Below, in pieces: positions 1-12,339 of a stretch of 64,000 bases of DNA (its first letter is position 1; each line of letters opens with the position of its first letter). The notes beneath the pieces were generated by a model. The model was not told the origin of the DNA. It searched no databases and worked only from the letters and a program-made list of their open reading frames with translations. Origin of the DNA: Pseudomonas phenolilytica (GTDB lineage: Bacteria; Pseudomonadota; Gammaproteobacteria; Pseudomonadales; Pseudomonadaceae); assembly GCF_021432765.1 (NCBI RefSeq), contig NZ_CP058908.1:1752001-1816000 (forward strand). Reading direction: 5' to 3'. The translations under genes and the position numbers were made by a program.

Positions 1-83
1 TTCATGGTGCGCTCTCCGGTTGGGAATGAGCGCAGCCTAGGCGCGCTGCCTTACGCCAAGCTGAACCGCAGCGGCCGGTGGCG

Positions 84-115
84 TTCAGTTTCGTTTCAGC
101 TCGCGGGAATACAAA
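84..115 (+). promoter_or_regulatory. Possible promoter with TTCAG direct repeat
   Basis: Two TTCAG pentamers (84-88 and 95-99) lie 11 bp apart, one helical turn, just upstream of a weak -10-like TACAAA (110-115) and the GTG start at 145. This spacing resembles binding sites of OmpR-family regulators. The motif is short and the call is tentative. Confidence 0.25.
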
Positions 116-144
116 GACGGCATCCATCAAAGAGGATCGCCGTC

Positions 145-1740
145 GTGGCTGCTTTCAATCGTTTCCGTCTGTTCCACTGGCTGCTGGCCGGTTTCTTTCT
201 TGGCGCCTACCTCAGCGGTGACGACGCCGAGACGCTGCATATCTGGCTGGGCTACGGCCTGGTCGCGCTGTTGGTGTGGCGCCTGCTGATCGTGCCGCTG
301 CGCCTGCGCGGCTTCCCGCAGCTGCTGCCGCCGAAGGGCCAGCGGAGCAAGCCCGGCCTGTCGAGCCTCGGCAAGTGGCTGACGGTCGGCGCGCTGGGCA
401 GTTTCGCCGTCGCCAGCCTGGTCGGCCTGGGCATGGTCGATAACGGCGATGTGCTGGCCGCGCTGCCGGGCGTGGGGCCGGATGTCTTCGGCGCTGCCAG
501 CGACATCGATTTCATCGGCTGGATGGGCGATGCCGAGGAGGTGCACGAGTTCTTCGCCAACCTGGGGCTGTGGCTGATCGGCCTGCATGTCGGCTATGTG
601 CTGCTGTTCCGCCGCAAGTCGGTATGGCCGATGCTGCGCGGCGTGCCCAAGGCGGGGCCGGCTTCGACTGCACCTTCGGCTTCGACGTCGACACCGGCAA
701 CGACGTCGGTCGCGACCGCGTTCGCATCGGTGCCGGCGCCTGCCGCCGGGGAGTTCACCCGTCTGCGCATCGTCTCACGCCAGGCCGAAACCGCCGACAG
801 CTGCTCGTTCACCCTGCAGGTGCCGGCCGCCCAGCGCGCACGCTTTGCCGCGCAGCCGGGGCAGTTCCTCACGCTGAAGGTGCCCGCTGCCGAGCCGGCG
901 CTGCTGCGCTGCTACTCGCTGTCGCAGCGGCCGCAGGCGGATGGCGCGCTGCGCATCACCATCAAGCGGGTGCCCGGCGGCCGCGCGTCGAACTGGCTGC
1001 TGGACAACCTGCAGGCGGGCGATTGCATCGAGGCGCTGCCGCCGGCCGGCGTGTTCGTGCCGCGCAACCTGGATGACGATCTGCTGCTGCTCGGCGCCGG
1101 CAGCGGTATCACGCCGCTGATGGCGATCCTGCAGGCGGCGCTGGTCGAGGGCAGCGGGCAGGTACGGTTGTTCTATGCCAGCCGCGATGCCGCCTCGCTG
1201 ATCTTTGCCGAGGAGCTGGCCGAGTGGTCTGCGCGTTACCCCGAGCGCCTGCAGCTGCGCATCTGGCTCGATGCCGAGCAGGGTGTGCCGAGCGGCCCGG
1301 CGATTGCCACGAAGATTGCCGACTGGACGGTGGCCGACGCCTTCATCTGCGGGCCGCAGCCGTTCATGGATGCCGCCGGTGCCGCGCTGGGCGAGCGGGG
1401 TGTGGATGCGGCGCGTATCCATCTGGAACGCTTTGCCGCCGCAGCGCCGACGGCCGCACCGGGCGGGCGCCGCAGCCGCCTGCGGGTCGCGCTCGACGGT
1501 CGCCGTCACGAGCTGGACGTGCCGCGCGGCGAGGTGCTGCTGGAGGCCATGGAACAGGCTGGCCTGCAACCGCCGAGCGCGTGCCGCTCGGGTGTCTGCG
1601 CCGCCTGCAAGTGCCGGGTGGTGGAGGGCAGCGTGAGCATGCGCAGCAACCAGGTGCTGAGCGAAAGCGAGGTGCGTCAGGGCTGGGCGCTGGCCTGCCA
1701 AGCCGAACCGCGCAGCGCCGAACTGCAGGTCGAATACTGA
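145..1740 (+). CDS. Cytochrome b561 / FAD-NAD reductase / [2Fe-2S] ferredoxin fusion protein
   Basis: Predicted membrane-bound electron-transfer protein of 531 aa with three parts. Residues 1-~160 form a b561-like membrane domain with paired histidines (H11 and H32 near the start, then VHEFF and GLHVGY), which suggests haem b. The middle is a ferredoxin-reductase module with an FAD motif RCYSLS and a nucleotide-binding motif GAGSGITPL. The C-terminus is a plant-type ferredoxin with CRSGVCAAC and a later ALACQ cysteine. The frame is open from base 4, but a GTG at 145 preceded by AGAGGA (131-136) gives the natural start, MAAFNRFRLFHW. It would pass electrons from NAD(P)H through FAD and the cluster to haem or a partner. 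The physiological partner is unknown. Confidence 0.75.
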   Translation: MAAFNRFRLFHWLLAGFFLGAYLSGDDAETLHIWLGYGLVALLVWRLLIVPLRLRGFPQLLPPKGQRSKPGLSSLGKWLTVGALGSFAVASLVGLGMVDNGDVLAALPGVGPDVFGAASDIDFIGWMGDAEEVHEFFANLGLWLIGLHVGYVLLFRRKSVWPMLRGVPKAGPASTAPSASTSTPATTSVATAFASVPAPAAGEFTRLRIVSRQAETADSCSFTLQVPAAQRARFAAQPGQFLTLKVPAAEPALLRCYSLSQRPQADGALRITIKRVPGGRASNWLLDNLQAGDCIEALPPAGVFVPRNLDDDLLLLGAGSGITPLMAILQAALVEGSGQVRLFYASRDAASLIFAEELAEWSARYPERLQLRIWLDAEQGVPSGPAIATKIADWTVADAFICGPQPFMDAAGAALGERGVDAARIHLERFAAAAPTAAPGGRRSRLRVALDGRRHELDVPRGEVLLEAMEQAGLQPPSACRSGVCAACKCRVVEGSVSMRSNQVLSESEVRQGWALACQAEPRSAELQVEY

Positions 1741-1797
1741 CGTGTGGGTAAGGCCGTTGGCCGTTTTCCAGCCTGCGCATCGGGTGATCGACGGGGT

Positions 1798-1829
1798 GTA
1801 GGGCGGATAACGGCGCAGCCTTATCCGCC
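1798..1829 (+). repeat. Short palindromic repeat (GTAGGG family), single copy
   Basis: GTAGGGCGGATAA, then the 10-nt loop CGGCGCAGCC, then TTATCCGCC, which gives a 9-bp perfect stem. The loop is identical to the loop of the copy at 12308-12339 when that copy is read on the minus strand. It lies in the gap between the convergent ends of the b561 fusion gene and trmA. Confidence 0.7.
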
Positions 1830-1851
1830 GTGTCGCGGCGCTGGGTGTGGC

Positions 1852-2940
1852 TCAGCGGCGGACCAGCAGCACCCCGGACTCCATGTGGTGGGTGTAGGGG
1901 AACTGGTCGAACAGCGCGCAGCGTTCGATGCGGTGGGTGTCGGCCAGCTGGGCGATGTTCTGCGCCAGGGTTTCCGGGTTGCAGGAGATGTAGAGGATGC
2001 GCTCGAAGCGACGGGTCAGTTCGCAGGTGTCCGGGTCCATGCCGGCGCGCGGTGGGTCGACGAAGACGCTGCCGAAGTCGTAGCTCTTCAGATCGATATC
2101 GGCGAGGCGGCGGAACGGCCGCACCTCGTTGAGGGCCTGGGTCAGCTCCTCGGCGGAGAGCCGCACCAGCTCGATGTTGTCGATGCCGTTGTCAGCGATA
2201 TTGGCCAGCGCGGCGTTGACCGAGGTCTTGCTGATCTCGGTGGCCAGCACGCGGCGCACGCGGGTGGCCAGCGGCAGGGTGAAGTTGCCGTTGCCGCAGT
2301 ATAGCTCCAGCAGGTCGTCATCGCGCTGACCGAGCGCGTCGAAGGCCCAGTTGAGCATCTTCTGGCAGACCTCGCCGTTGGGCTGGGTGAAGGCGCCCTC
2401 CGGTTGGCGATAGCGGAATGTCCGTCCGGCGACGACCAGTGCTTCTTCCACGTAGTCGCGGCCGATGACGATGCGCTTGCCCTTGGAGCGGCCGACCAGG
2501 CTGACGCCCAGTTGCGCGGCGAGCTGCTCGGCTGCGGCCTGCCAGGCCTCGTCCAGCGGACGGTGGTAGGCGAGGGTGATCAGCGCGTCGCCTGCCAGGG
2601 TGGTGAGAAATTCCACCTGGAACAGCTTGAAGCTCAGCACTTCCGATGCCTGCCAGGCGGCTTTCAGTTGTGGCATCAGCTCATTGATGCGGCGGCTGGC
2701 GATGGGGAACTCGTCGATCAGGATCGCCTTGTGCTTGTCGCCCGGCTCGAACATCGCGTAGTGGCGCTGGCCGTCTTCGCGCCACAGGCGGAATTCGGCG
2801 CGCAGGCGGTAGTGCTCGCGTGGCGAGTCGAAGACCTGCGCGGCGGGTGCGGCGAAGGGCGCGAGCAGTGCCTGCAGGCGCGCGGCCTTCTCGGCGAGTT
2901 GGCTGTCGTAGCGGGCGGGGTCGAAGCGAAGCTGGGTCAT
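1852..2940 (-). CDS. trmA: tRNA (uracil-5-)-methyltransferase TrmA
   Basis: Makes 5-methyluridine at position 54 of the T-loop of tRNA, using S-adenosylmethionine. The 362-aa length fits the TrmA family. The class I SAM-binding site [12 protein letters not shown], the motif VDPPRAGMD and the catalytic cysteine motif YISCNPETL (Cys320) are all present. The N-terminus [18 protein letters not shown] is typical of gamma-proteobacterial TrmA. It lacks the N-terminal TRAM and Fe-S cluster region of RlmD/RlmC, which separates it from those paralogues. It is monocistronic as far as can be seen and converges on the upstream fusion gene. Confidence 0.95.
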   Translation of the reverse strand: MTQLRFDPARYDSQLAEKAARLQALLAPFAAPAAQVFDSPREHYRLRAEFRLWREDGQRHYAMFEPGDKHKAILIDEFPIASRRINELMPQLKAAWQASEVLSFKLFQVEFLTTLAGDALITLAYHRPLDEAWQAAAEQLAAQLGVSLVGRSKGKRIVIGRDYVEEALVVAGRTFRYRQPEGAFTQPNGEVCQKMLNWAFDALGQRDDDLLELYCGNGNFTLPLATRVRRVLATEISKTSVNAALANIADNGIDNIELVRLSAEELTQALNEVRPFRRLADIDLKSYDFGSVFVDPPRAGMDPDTCELTRRFERILYISCNPETLAQNIAQLADTHRIERCALFDQFPYTHHMESGVLLVRR

Positions 2941-3076
2941 GGCGGCGGTCGTTGCGTGATGGAGCCGGCGGCGGGCGGCTGGGCGAGCGCCAGCGGTGGG
3001 GCGACGATTGTACGGACGGCGGGGAGGGTTGTCAGGCCGGGCGCGCGTGGTCGCCCGACCTGAGCGGCGGCCGCGA

Positions 3077-4369
3077 TCAGCCGGGGAATGCCAGCTTGAC
3101 CACGAACAGCGCCGACAGCACCCACATCGCCACGCTCAGCTCGCGCGCGCGGCCGGCGAGGAACTTGGCGGCGACCCAGGCGATGAAGCCGAAGGCGATA
3201 CCGGTGGCGATGGAGTAGGTCAGCGGCATCGCCAGGGCGGTGATCAGCACCGGCGCGGCGACGGTGAGGTCATGCCAGTCGATCTCGGCAAGGCCGGAGG
3301 CCATCAGCACGGCAACGAACAGCAGTGCCGGCGCGGTGGCGAACGCCGGTACGCTGCCGGCCAGCGGCGCGAAGAACAGCGCCAGCAGGAACAGCACGGC
3401 AACCACGATGGCGGTCAGCCCGGTACGCCCGCCGGCGCTGACGCCCGCGGCCGATTCGATGTAGCTGGTGGTGGTCGAGGTGCCCAGCAGCGAGCCGCCG
3501 AGCGCCGCGGTGCTGTCGGCGATCAGCGCGCGGCCCATCTTCGGCAGGTAGCCGTCCTTGCGCATCAAGCCGGCCTTCTTCGCCACCGCGATGAGCGTGC
3601 CGGAGTTGTCGAACAGGTCGACGAAGAGGAAGGCGAAGATCACGCTGACCAGCCCCACATCCAGCGCGCCCATGATGTCGAGTTGCAGGAAGGTCGGCGC
3701 CAGCGACGGTGGCATCGACACCACGCCTCCGAACTCGGACACCCCGAGCAGGATGCTGATGACCGTCACCAGGAGGATGCTGATCAGCACCGCGCCGGTG
3801 ACGCCGCGGGCTTCCAGGCCGATGATCAGGAAGAAGCCGAGGATCGCCAGCAGCGCCTGCGGCTTGCCGAGGTCGCCCATGCCGACCAGGGTCGCCGGGT
3901 TGTCGACGACGATGCCGGCGCTCTGCAGGGCGATCAACGCGAGGAACAGGCCGATGCCCGCGGCGATGGCCGAGCGCAGTTCCAGTGGGATGCTGTTGAT
4001 GATCCACTCGCGGATTCTGAAGATCGACAGCAGGAAGAACAGGCACGCGGAGACAAATACCGCGCCGAGCGCGACCTGCCAGGTGTGGCCCATGCCCAGC
4101 ACCACGGTGTAGGTGAAGAAGGCGTTGAGGCCCATGCCTGGCGCCAGGGCGATCGGGTAGTTGGCGATCAGGCCCATCACCGCCGAACCGATGGCCGCCG
4201 CCAGGCAGGTGGCGACGAAGATCGCGCCCTTGTCCATGCCGGTTTCGCTGAGGATGCTCGGGTTGACGAAGAGGATGTAGGCCATGGTCAGGAAGGTGGT
4301 GACACCGGCCAGGATCTCGGTACGCACGTTGGTGCCGTGCGCCTTGAGTTGGAACAGCTTTTCCAGCAT
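3077..4369 (-). CDS. NCS2-family purine permease (AdeP/PbuG-like)
   Basis: Inner-membrane proton-linked transporter, most likely for adenine, guanine or hypoxanthine, 430 aa with many hydrophobic segments. It starts [18 protein letters not shown] and continues [19 protein letters not shown], the signature opening of the AzgA-like branch. The motif [18 protein letters not shown] (read here as [16 protein letters not shown]) is also characteristic. The frame extends 28 codons further upstream, but a GAGAGAAT Shine-Dalgarno just before the ATG at 4369 and family alignment support the shorter protein. It is separated from trmA by about 135 bp with no gene. Substrate choice among purines cannot be read from the sequence. 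Confidence 0.9.
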   Translation of the reverse strand: MLEKLFQLKAHGTNVRTEILAGVTTFLTMAYILFVNPSILSETGMDKGAIFVATCLAAAIGSAVMGLIANYPIALAPGMGLNAFFTYTVVLGMGHTWQVALGAVFVSACLFFLLSIFRIREWIINSIPLELRSAIAAGIGLFLALIALQSAGIVVDNPATLVGMGDLGKPQALLAILGFFLIIGLEARGVTGAVLISILLVTVISILLGVSEFGGVVSMPPSLAPTFLQLDIMGALDVGLVSVIFAFLFVDLFDNSGTLIAVAKKAGLMRKDGYLPKMGRALIADSTAALGGSLLGTSTTTSYIESAAGVSAGGRTGLTAIVVAVLFLLALFFAPLAGSVPAFATAPALLFVAVLMASGLAEIDWHDLTVAAPVLITALAMPLTYSIATGIAFGFIAWVAAKFLAGRARELSVAMWVLSALFVVKLAFPG

Positions 4370-4503
4370 GGTCGATTCTCTCGTGCCGGTCGTGGGGGAG
4401 GTGGGCCTGCTACAGCAAAGCCCATCCGTAGGGCGCTCGCAAAGGCGGCGCATGTTACACCGCCCGAACGTGCGTTTGAATTTCCATCGAGCAGGAGAAG
4501 CCC

Positions 4504-5061
4504 ATGAGCAAACGTGTCCTGATTCCGATCGCCGACGGTTCCGAGGATCTCGAAGCCGTCACCCTGATCGACGTGCTGCGCCGCGCCGACCTCGACGTCA
4601 CCGTCGCCAGCGCCGAGGAGCGACGCATGCTGACCTGCGCGCGCGGCACGCGGATCACCGCCGATGCCATGCTGCTTGACGTGCTGGCGCAGGACTTCGA
4701 CCTGATCGTGCTGCCCGGCGGCATGCCCGGCGCGCAGACGCTCGGCGAGCTGGAGCCGCTGGCCGAGCGGGTGCGTCAGCAGGCGGCTGGCGGTCGCGAG
4801 TTCGCCGCGATCTGCGCCGCGCCGGCGGTGGCGCTGCATGCCTATGGGGTGCTCAAGGGGCGGCGCGTCACCTGCTATCCGGGCATGAGCGACAGGCTGG
4901 GCGGCAGCGTGTTCGTCGATCAGCCGGTGGTGGTCGACGGCAACTGCATCACCAGCCAGGGCCCGGCGACCGCGCTGGAGTTCGCCCTGACGCTGGTCGA
5001 GCGCCTGGCCGGCCGCAGCAAGCGCCGCGAGGTGGCTGCCGACATGCTGGTGCCGGGCTAG
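4504..5061 (+). CDS. DJ-1/PfpI family protein, YajL-like
   Basis: Cytoplasmic DJ-1 superfamily protein of 185 aa. The nucleophilic-elbow cysteine is Cys104 in AAICAAPA, and the acid near the N-terminus (IADGSEDLE) is the usual Glu partner. The family is linked to oxidative-stress protection, chaperone activity and disputed deglycase activity; YajL is the closest named relative by pattern. It starts at ATG after AGGAGAAG. Its last four bases overlap the end of convergent rlmG. Confidence 0.85.
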   Translation: MSKRVLIPIADGSEDLEAVTLIDVLRRADLDVTVASAEERRMLTCARGTRITADAMLLDVLAQDFDLIVLPGGMPGAQTLGELEPLAERVRQQAAGGREFAAICAAPAVALHAYGVLKGRRVTCYPGMSDRLGGSVFVDQPVVVDGNCITSQGPATALEFALTLVERLAGRSKRREVAADMLVPG

Positions 5062-6185
5062 CCTTTGATCGCACGCAGGATGACGAACTTGGGCGTCGCC
5101 GCCACCTGCTCGACCCGCCCGTAGAGGCGCTTGAGCTTGAGGTGATAGCCCAGGTGGCGGTTGCCGACGATCCACAGCTCGCCACCCTGGCGCAGCGCGG
5201 TCTTGGCCTGGGTGAACATGCGCCAGGCGAGGAAGTCGCCGACCACCTGCTGCTGGTGGAACGGCGGATTGCACAGCACCAGGTCCAGCGAGGCCGGCGG
5301 CTGCTCGGCGAGGCCATCGCCGGCACGAATCTCCACCGGGCGCTCGCCGTGAATGGCCTGCCAGTTTTCCCGCGCCGACTGCACGGCCATGTAGCTCTCG
5401 TCCACCAGCGTCAGTTCGGCCTGTGGGTTGTTCAGCGCATAAACGATGCCGAGTACGCCGTTGCCGCAACCGAGATCGGCCACGCGCAGCGCGCCCAGCG
5501 CCTTGGGCAGATGCGGCAGGAAGGCGCGGGTGCCGATGTCCAGACCCTCGCGGCAGAACAGGTTGGCGTGGTTGAGCAATTCGAGTTTCGGCTGTTCGAG
5601 CTGGTAGCTGGTCGGGTAGGGCGACCGCGGTGCCGGTTTCGCGCTTGGCGTGGCGCTGAGCAGGCGGGCCTTCTTTACCGCCAGCGAGGCCTGCAGCGGG
5701 CCGATGTACTGCTCCAGCAGTTCGCCGGCGGCGCGCGGCAGGTGCTTGATCATCGCCGCGGCGATCACCTGTGCGCCCGGCGCCAGTTGGTCGTGCAGGC
5801 GAATCAGCTGCTCTTCCAGCAAGGCCAGGGTCTTCGGTACGCGAATCAGCACCAGATCGAACGGCCCCTGGGCCACTTCGCTGGCCGGGACGAAGCGCAC
5901 GCGCTCGGCCGGCAGCCCGTTGCGCGCCAGGTTCTTCTGCAGCGCCAGATGGGCCAGATGCGAGTCGCCGCTGCTGGTCACGTCGACATGCGCCGCCAGG
6001 GCGCAGGCCAGCGCGCCGAAGCTGTCGTTGAGAATCAGCACCCGCGTGGTCGTCGGCAGGGCGCGCGGATGCAGCTCGGCGAGCAGGTATTCGTCGGCGG
6101 CATCGAAGGCCTGCAGCGGCTCGTTCGGCTGCTCCGGCTGGCGGATCAGATCGAGGCGGGCGTAGGGCGTGTCGAGAATAGGCAT
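5058..6185 (-). CDS. rlmG: 23S rRNA (guanine1835-N2)-methyltransferase RlmG
   Basis: Methylates N2 of guanine 1835 of 23S rRNA with S-adenosylmethionine. The 375-aa protein has the RlmG/RsmC two-lobe design: a degenerate N-terminal methyltransferase-like half and an active C-terminal half with the SAM site VADLGCGNGVLGI and the amino-methyltransferase motif CNPPFHQ. The opening MPILDTPYARLDLIR is typical of RlmG rather than RsmC. It overlaps the DJ-1 gene by four bases tail to tail. Confidence 0.92.
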   Translation of the reverse strand: MPILDTPYARLDLIRQPEQPNEPLQAFDAADEYLLAELHPRALPTTTRVLILNDSFGALACALAAHVDVTSSGDSHLAHLALQKNLARNGLPAERVRFVPASEVAQGPFDLVLIRVPKTLALLEEQLIRLHDQLAPGAQVIAAAMIKHLPRAAGELLEQYIGPLQASLAVKKARLLSATPSAKPAPRSPYPTSYQLEQPKLELLNHANLFCREGLDIGTRAFLPHLPKALGALRVADLGCGNGVLGIVYALNNPQAELTLVDESYMAVQSARENWQAIHGERPVEIRAGDGLAEQPPASLDLVLCNPPFHQQQVVGDFLAWRMFTQAKTALRQGGELWIVGNRHLGYHLKLKRLYGRVEQVAATPKFVILRAIKG

Positions 6186-6281
6186 GAGAACTGGCGGTGT
6201 TTGTCGGCGTCGGAAAGGAGTATCAAGGCGTTACGGACGCTGCGTGCGGCAGGTCCGACAGAGGCTCGGAGGGAGCGAAGT

Positions 6282-7058
6282 ATGACCGCCAGCGAAGAGA
6301 AGTTCACCCGCCAGCGCCTGCTCGAGGTGCAGACGCTGACGCCCAGCCTGTTTACCCTGCGCACCAGCCGCGATCCGGGATTTCGTTTCAGCGCCGGCCA
6401 GTTCGCCCGCCTCGGCGTGCGCAAGCCCAGCGGCTGCATTGTCTGGCGCGCCTATTCGATGGTCTCTGCGCCGCACGACGAGTTTCTCGACTTCTTCTCC
6501 ATCGTCGTGCCGGACGGCGAGTTCACCAGCGAACTGAGCCGACTCAAGGTCGGCGACGAGCTGCTGATCGACAAGCAGGCCTTCGGCTTCCTGACCCTGG
6601 ATCGTTTCCCCGATGGTCAGGACCTCTGGTTGTTGGCCACCGGCACCGGCATCGCGCCGTTCCTGTCGATCCTGCAGGATTTCCAGGCCTGGCAGCGTTT
6701 CGAGCGCATCATCCTCGTCTACAGCGTGCGCGAAGCGCGCGAGCTGGCCTATCAGCGGCTGATCGCCGAACTGCCGCAGCGCGAGTATCTGGAAGGGCTG
6801 GGGTCGAAGCTGCTGTACCTGCCGGTGGTCACCCGCGAACAGGTGCCTGGCGCCCTGCACGCGCGCATCACCACGCTGATCGAGACCGGCGAGCTGGAGC
6901 GCGCCGCCGATCTGCAGCTGACCCCCGAGCATTCGCGGATCATGCTCTGCGGCAACCCGCAGATGATCGAAGATACCCGCGCCGTGCTGAAGGCCCGCGA
7001 CCTCAACCTCGCGCTGACCCGCAAGCCAGGACAGGTGGCGGTGGAGAATTACTGGTAG
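6282..7058 (+). CDS. fpr: Ferredoxin/flavodoxin-NADP+ reductase
   Basis: 258-aa FAD enzyme that exchanges electrons between NADP(H) and ferredoxin or flavodoxin in the cytoplasm. The FAD motif is RAYSMVSAP and the nucleotide motif is GTGIAPFLSIL. The C-terminus ends in an aromatic residue (VAVENYW), as in the E. coli Fpr type; the other Pseudomonas FNR class ends in a charged tail. ATG 6282 follows a strong GGAGGGAG (6268-6275). The frame remains open far upstream, but only because it runs antisense through rlmG. Confidence 0.92.
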   Translation: MTASEEKFTRQRLLEVQTLTPSLFTLRTSRDPGFRFSAGQFARLGVRKPSGCIVWRAYSMVSAPHDEFLDFFSIVVPDGEFTSELSRLKVGDELLIDKQAFGFLTLDRFPDGQDLWLLATGTGIAPFLSILQDFQAWQRFERIILVYSVREARELAYQRLIAELPQREYLEGLGSKLLYLPVVTREQVPGALHARITTLIETGELERAADLQLTPEHSRIMLCGNPQMIEDTRAVLKARDLNLALTRKPGQVAVENYW

Positions 7059-7120
7059 GCAAGAACCGCGACAAGCCGCGAGCCTTAAGAAGGCCGTCAT
7101 GCCTGAAGCGGAGTCGATGC

Positions 7121-7209
7121 GTAGGGTGGATGGCCGAAGCCATCCACGCGCAACACCTTTTCGGCGCATGTGCCGCGTGGAAAATCGCTGCGCGAGTTTT
7201 CCACCCTAC
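7121..7209. repeat. REPIN-like inverted doublet of the GTAGGG palindrome
   Basis: The element is bounded by GTAGGGTGG (7121-7129) and CCACCCTAC (7201-7209). Inside are two hairpins: GTGGATGGC/GCCATCCAC (7126-7134 with 7139-7147) and GTGGAAAA/TTTTCCAC (7177-7184 with 7197-7204). It lies between the convergent fpr and gdhA genes. The same arrangement recurs at 13383-13463. Confidence 0.75.
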
Positions 7210-7231
7210 GGACAAGTCCGGCCCCCAAACG

Positions 7232-7265
7232 AAAAGCCCCGCCGGACAACCCGGCGGGGGCTTTT
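7232..7265. terminator. Bidirectional rho-independent terminator, fpr/gdhA
   Basis: A long stem AAAAGCCCCGCCGG / CCGGCGGGGGCTTTT (one extra G) around a 5-nt loop has A's on one side and T's on the other. It can therefore end transcription of fpr (plus) and gdhA (minus), which converge here. Confidence 0.85.
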
Positions 7266-7299
7266 CTTGTTGCGTGCAGCCTGGGGCTTGCGGTAGCGG

Positions 7300-8939
<1,640 letters not shown>

Positions 8940-8965
8940 AAAAAAACGGAGCCTTGCGGCTCCGT
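8940..8965 (-). terminator. Rho-independent terminator of ettA
   Basis: On the minus strand the stem ACGGAGCC / GGCTCCGT with a 4-nt loop is followed by a run of T's. It starts 9 bases after the ettA stop codon. Confidence 0.85.
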
Positions 8966-8974
8966 CGTGCACCA

Positions 8975-10642
<1,668 letters not shown>

Positions 10643-10833
10643 GGAAAACGATGCCCGTGACGGTGATGAAGAGACTCGAACCCGCTGCGCGAAGCCGTGC
10701 AGCCGGGGCGCGCTTAAAGGGCGCAACGCTACCCGAATGCACCGGGCAGGGCAAACCGCGGTGCCCGGCCTGGGCGGCGCCTTGCGGCAGCCGCGCTCAT
10801 CTTGTGCATGACCGGCGCTCATACCCGTCGCAC

Positions 10834-10856
10834 GGCGGATTGGGGTAGAATCCGCC
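10834..10856 (+). promoter_or_regulatory. Probable glyA promoter with palindrome over the -10
   Basis: A perfect 8-bp inverted repeat GGCGGATT / AATCCGCC encloses and overlaps TAGAAT, a good -10 hexamer (about 10846-10851). It lies about 40 bp before the glyA start. No strong -35 is visible. Confidence 0.45.
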
Positions 10857-10894
10857 GCTCTATTTTTACCGCCAGCTGACTTCAGAGGACTGCC

Positions 10895-12148
10895 ATGTTC
10901 AGCCGTGACTTGACCATCGAACGCTTCGACGCCGAACTCTTCGCTGCCATGCAGCAGGAAGCCCAGCGTCAGGAAGACCACATCGAGCTGATCGCCTCGG
11001 AGAACTACACCAGCCCGGCGGTGATGGAAGCCCAGGGTTCGGTGCTGACCAACAAGTACGCCGAAGGCTACCCGGGCAAGCGCTACTACGGCGGTTGCGA
11101 GCACGTCGACGTGGTCGAGCAGCTGGCCATCGACCGCGCCAAGCAGCTGTTCGGCGCCGACTACGCCAACGTCCAGCCGCATGCCGGTTCCCAGGCCAAC
11201 GCTGCTGTCTACCTGGCGCTGCTCAGCGCGGGCGACACCATCCTCGGCATGAGCCTGGCCCACGGCGGCCACCTGACCCACGGCGCGTCCGTGTCGTCCT
11301 CCGGCAAGCTGTACAACGCCGTGCAGTACGGCATCAACGACCAGGGCCTGATCGACTATGACGAAGTCGAGCGTCTGGCCGTTGAGCACAAGCCGAAGAT
11401 GATCGTTGCCGGCTTCTCCGCCTACTCGCAGAAACTCGACTTCCCGCGTTTCCGCGAAATCGCCGACAAGGCCGGTGCCTACCTGTTCGTCGACATGGCC
11501 CACGTGGCCGGTCTGGTCGCCGCTGGCGTCTACCCAAACCCGGTGCCGTTCGCTGACGTGGTCACCACCACCACCCACAAGACCCTGCGCGGCCCGCGCG
11601 GCGGCCTGATCCTGGCGAAGAAGAACGAGGAGATCGAGAAGAAGCTCAACTCCGCAGTCTTCCCGGGTGCCCAGGGTGGCCCGCTGGAGCACGTCATCGC
11701 CGCCAAGGCGGTGTGCTTCAAGGAAGCCCTGCAGCCCGAGTTCAAGGCATACCAGCAGCAAGTGGTGAATAACGCCCAGGCCATGGCCGAAGTGTTCATC
11801 CAGCGCGGTTTCGACGTGGTGTCCGGTGGCACCCAGAACCACCTGTTCCTGCTCTCGCTGATCAAGCAGGACATCACCGGCAAGGACGCGGATGCCGCTC
11901 TGGGCCGCGCCTTCATCACCGTGAACAAGAACAGCGTGCCGAACGACCCGCGTTCGCCGTTCGTCACTTCCGGTCTGCGCATCGGCACCCCGGCGGTCAC
12001 CACCCGTGGCTTCAAGGAAGCCGAGTGCCGTGAACTGGCTGGCTGGATCTGCGACATCCTCGACAACATGGGCGACGAGTCCGTGGTCGACGCGGTGCGC
12101 GCCAAGGTCCAGGCCGTCTGCGCCAAGCTGCCGGTATACGGCAAGTAA
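10895..12148 (+). CDS. glyA: Serine hydroxymethyltransferase
   Basis: PLP enzyme that interconverts serine and glycine and charges tetrahydrofolate with one-carbon units. The 417-aa length is exactly the family norm. The PLP lysine is Lys229 in [13 protein letters not shown], and the N-terminal motif [19 protein letters not shown] is intact. ATG 10895 follows AGAGGACTGCC. It is divergent from ettA and followed by its own terminator. Pseudomonads usually carry more than one glyA; this copy matches by context the one near cstA and radA in P. aeruginosa. Confidence 0.97.
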   Translation: MFSRDLTIERFDAELFAAMQQEAQRQEDHIELIASENYTSPAVMEAQGSVLTNKYAEGYPGKRYYGGCEHVDVVEQLAIDRAKQLFGADYANVQPHAGSQANAAVYLALLSAGDTILGMSLAHGGHLTHGASVSSSGKLYNAVQYGINDQGLIDYDEVERLAVEHKPKMIVAGFSAYSQKLDFPRFREIADKAGAYLFVDMAHVAGLVAAGVYPNPVPFADVVTTTTHKTLRGPRGGLILAKKNEEIEKKLNSAVFPGAQGGPLEHVIAAKAVCFKEALQPEFKAYQQQVVNNAQAMAEVFIQRGFDVVSGGTQNHLFLLSLIKQDITGKDADAALGRAFITVNKNSVPNDPRSPFVTSGLRIGTPAVTTRGFKEAECRELAGWICDILDNMGDESVVDAVRAKVQAVCAKLPVYGK

Positions 12149-12168
12149 GATTCGCGCGCTGCAATGAA

Positions 12169-12197
12169 GAAACCCGGCCTCGGCCGGGTTTCTTTTT
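12169..12197 (+). terminator. Rho-independent terminator of glyA
   Basis: The stem AAACCCGGCC / GGCCGGGTTT with a very short loop is followed by CTTTTTG. It lies 20 bases after the glyA stop. Confidence 0.85.
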
Positions 12198-12307
12198 GTC
12201 TGCAGGAAATGCCTCGGAATCAGATCGGCGGTGCGCAGGGCGGGCTAGCTGCGTGCGGCTTGGCCCGGTTCGCGCCACCCGCCGGCCAGCCATCCGTAGC
12301 GCAGAAC

Positions 12308-12339
12308 GGTGGACAAGGCTGCGCCGTTGTCCACCCTAC
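12308..12339 (-). repeat. Short palindromic repeat (GTAGGG family) at the yjiA stop codon
   Basis: Read on the minus strand: GTAGGGTGGACAA, loop CGGCGCAGCC, TTGTCCACC. The TAG of GTAG is the stop codon of yjiA (12338-12336). The loop sequence equals that of the copy at 1798-1829. Confidence 0.75.

Noticed and set aside
3..144. N-terminal extension of the b561 fusion gene
   Set aside because: The first 47 codons do not look like a signal or membrane segment, and a GTG with AGAGGA begins the b561 homology.
2996..4507. A plus-strand open frame of 503 codons
   Set aside because: Antisense to the purine permease, low-complexity and highly charged.
5142..6281. Upstream extension of the fpr frame
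   Set aside because: Antisense to rlmG; the ribosome site and homology place the start at 6282.
10643..11842. Upstream extension of the ettA frame
   Set aside because: The extension is antisense to glyA, and EttA homology begins at 10642.
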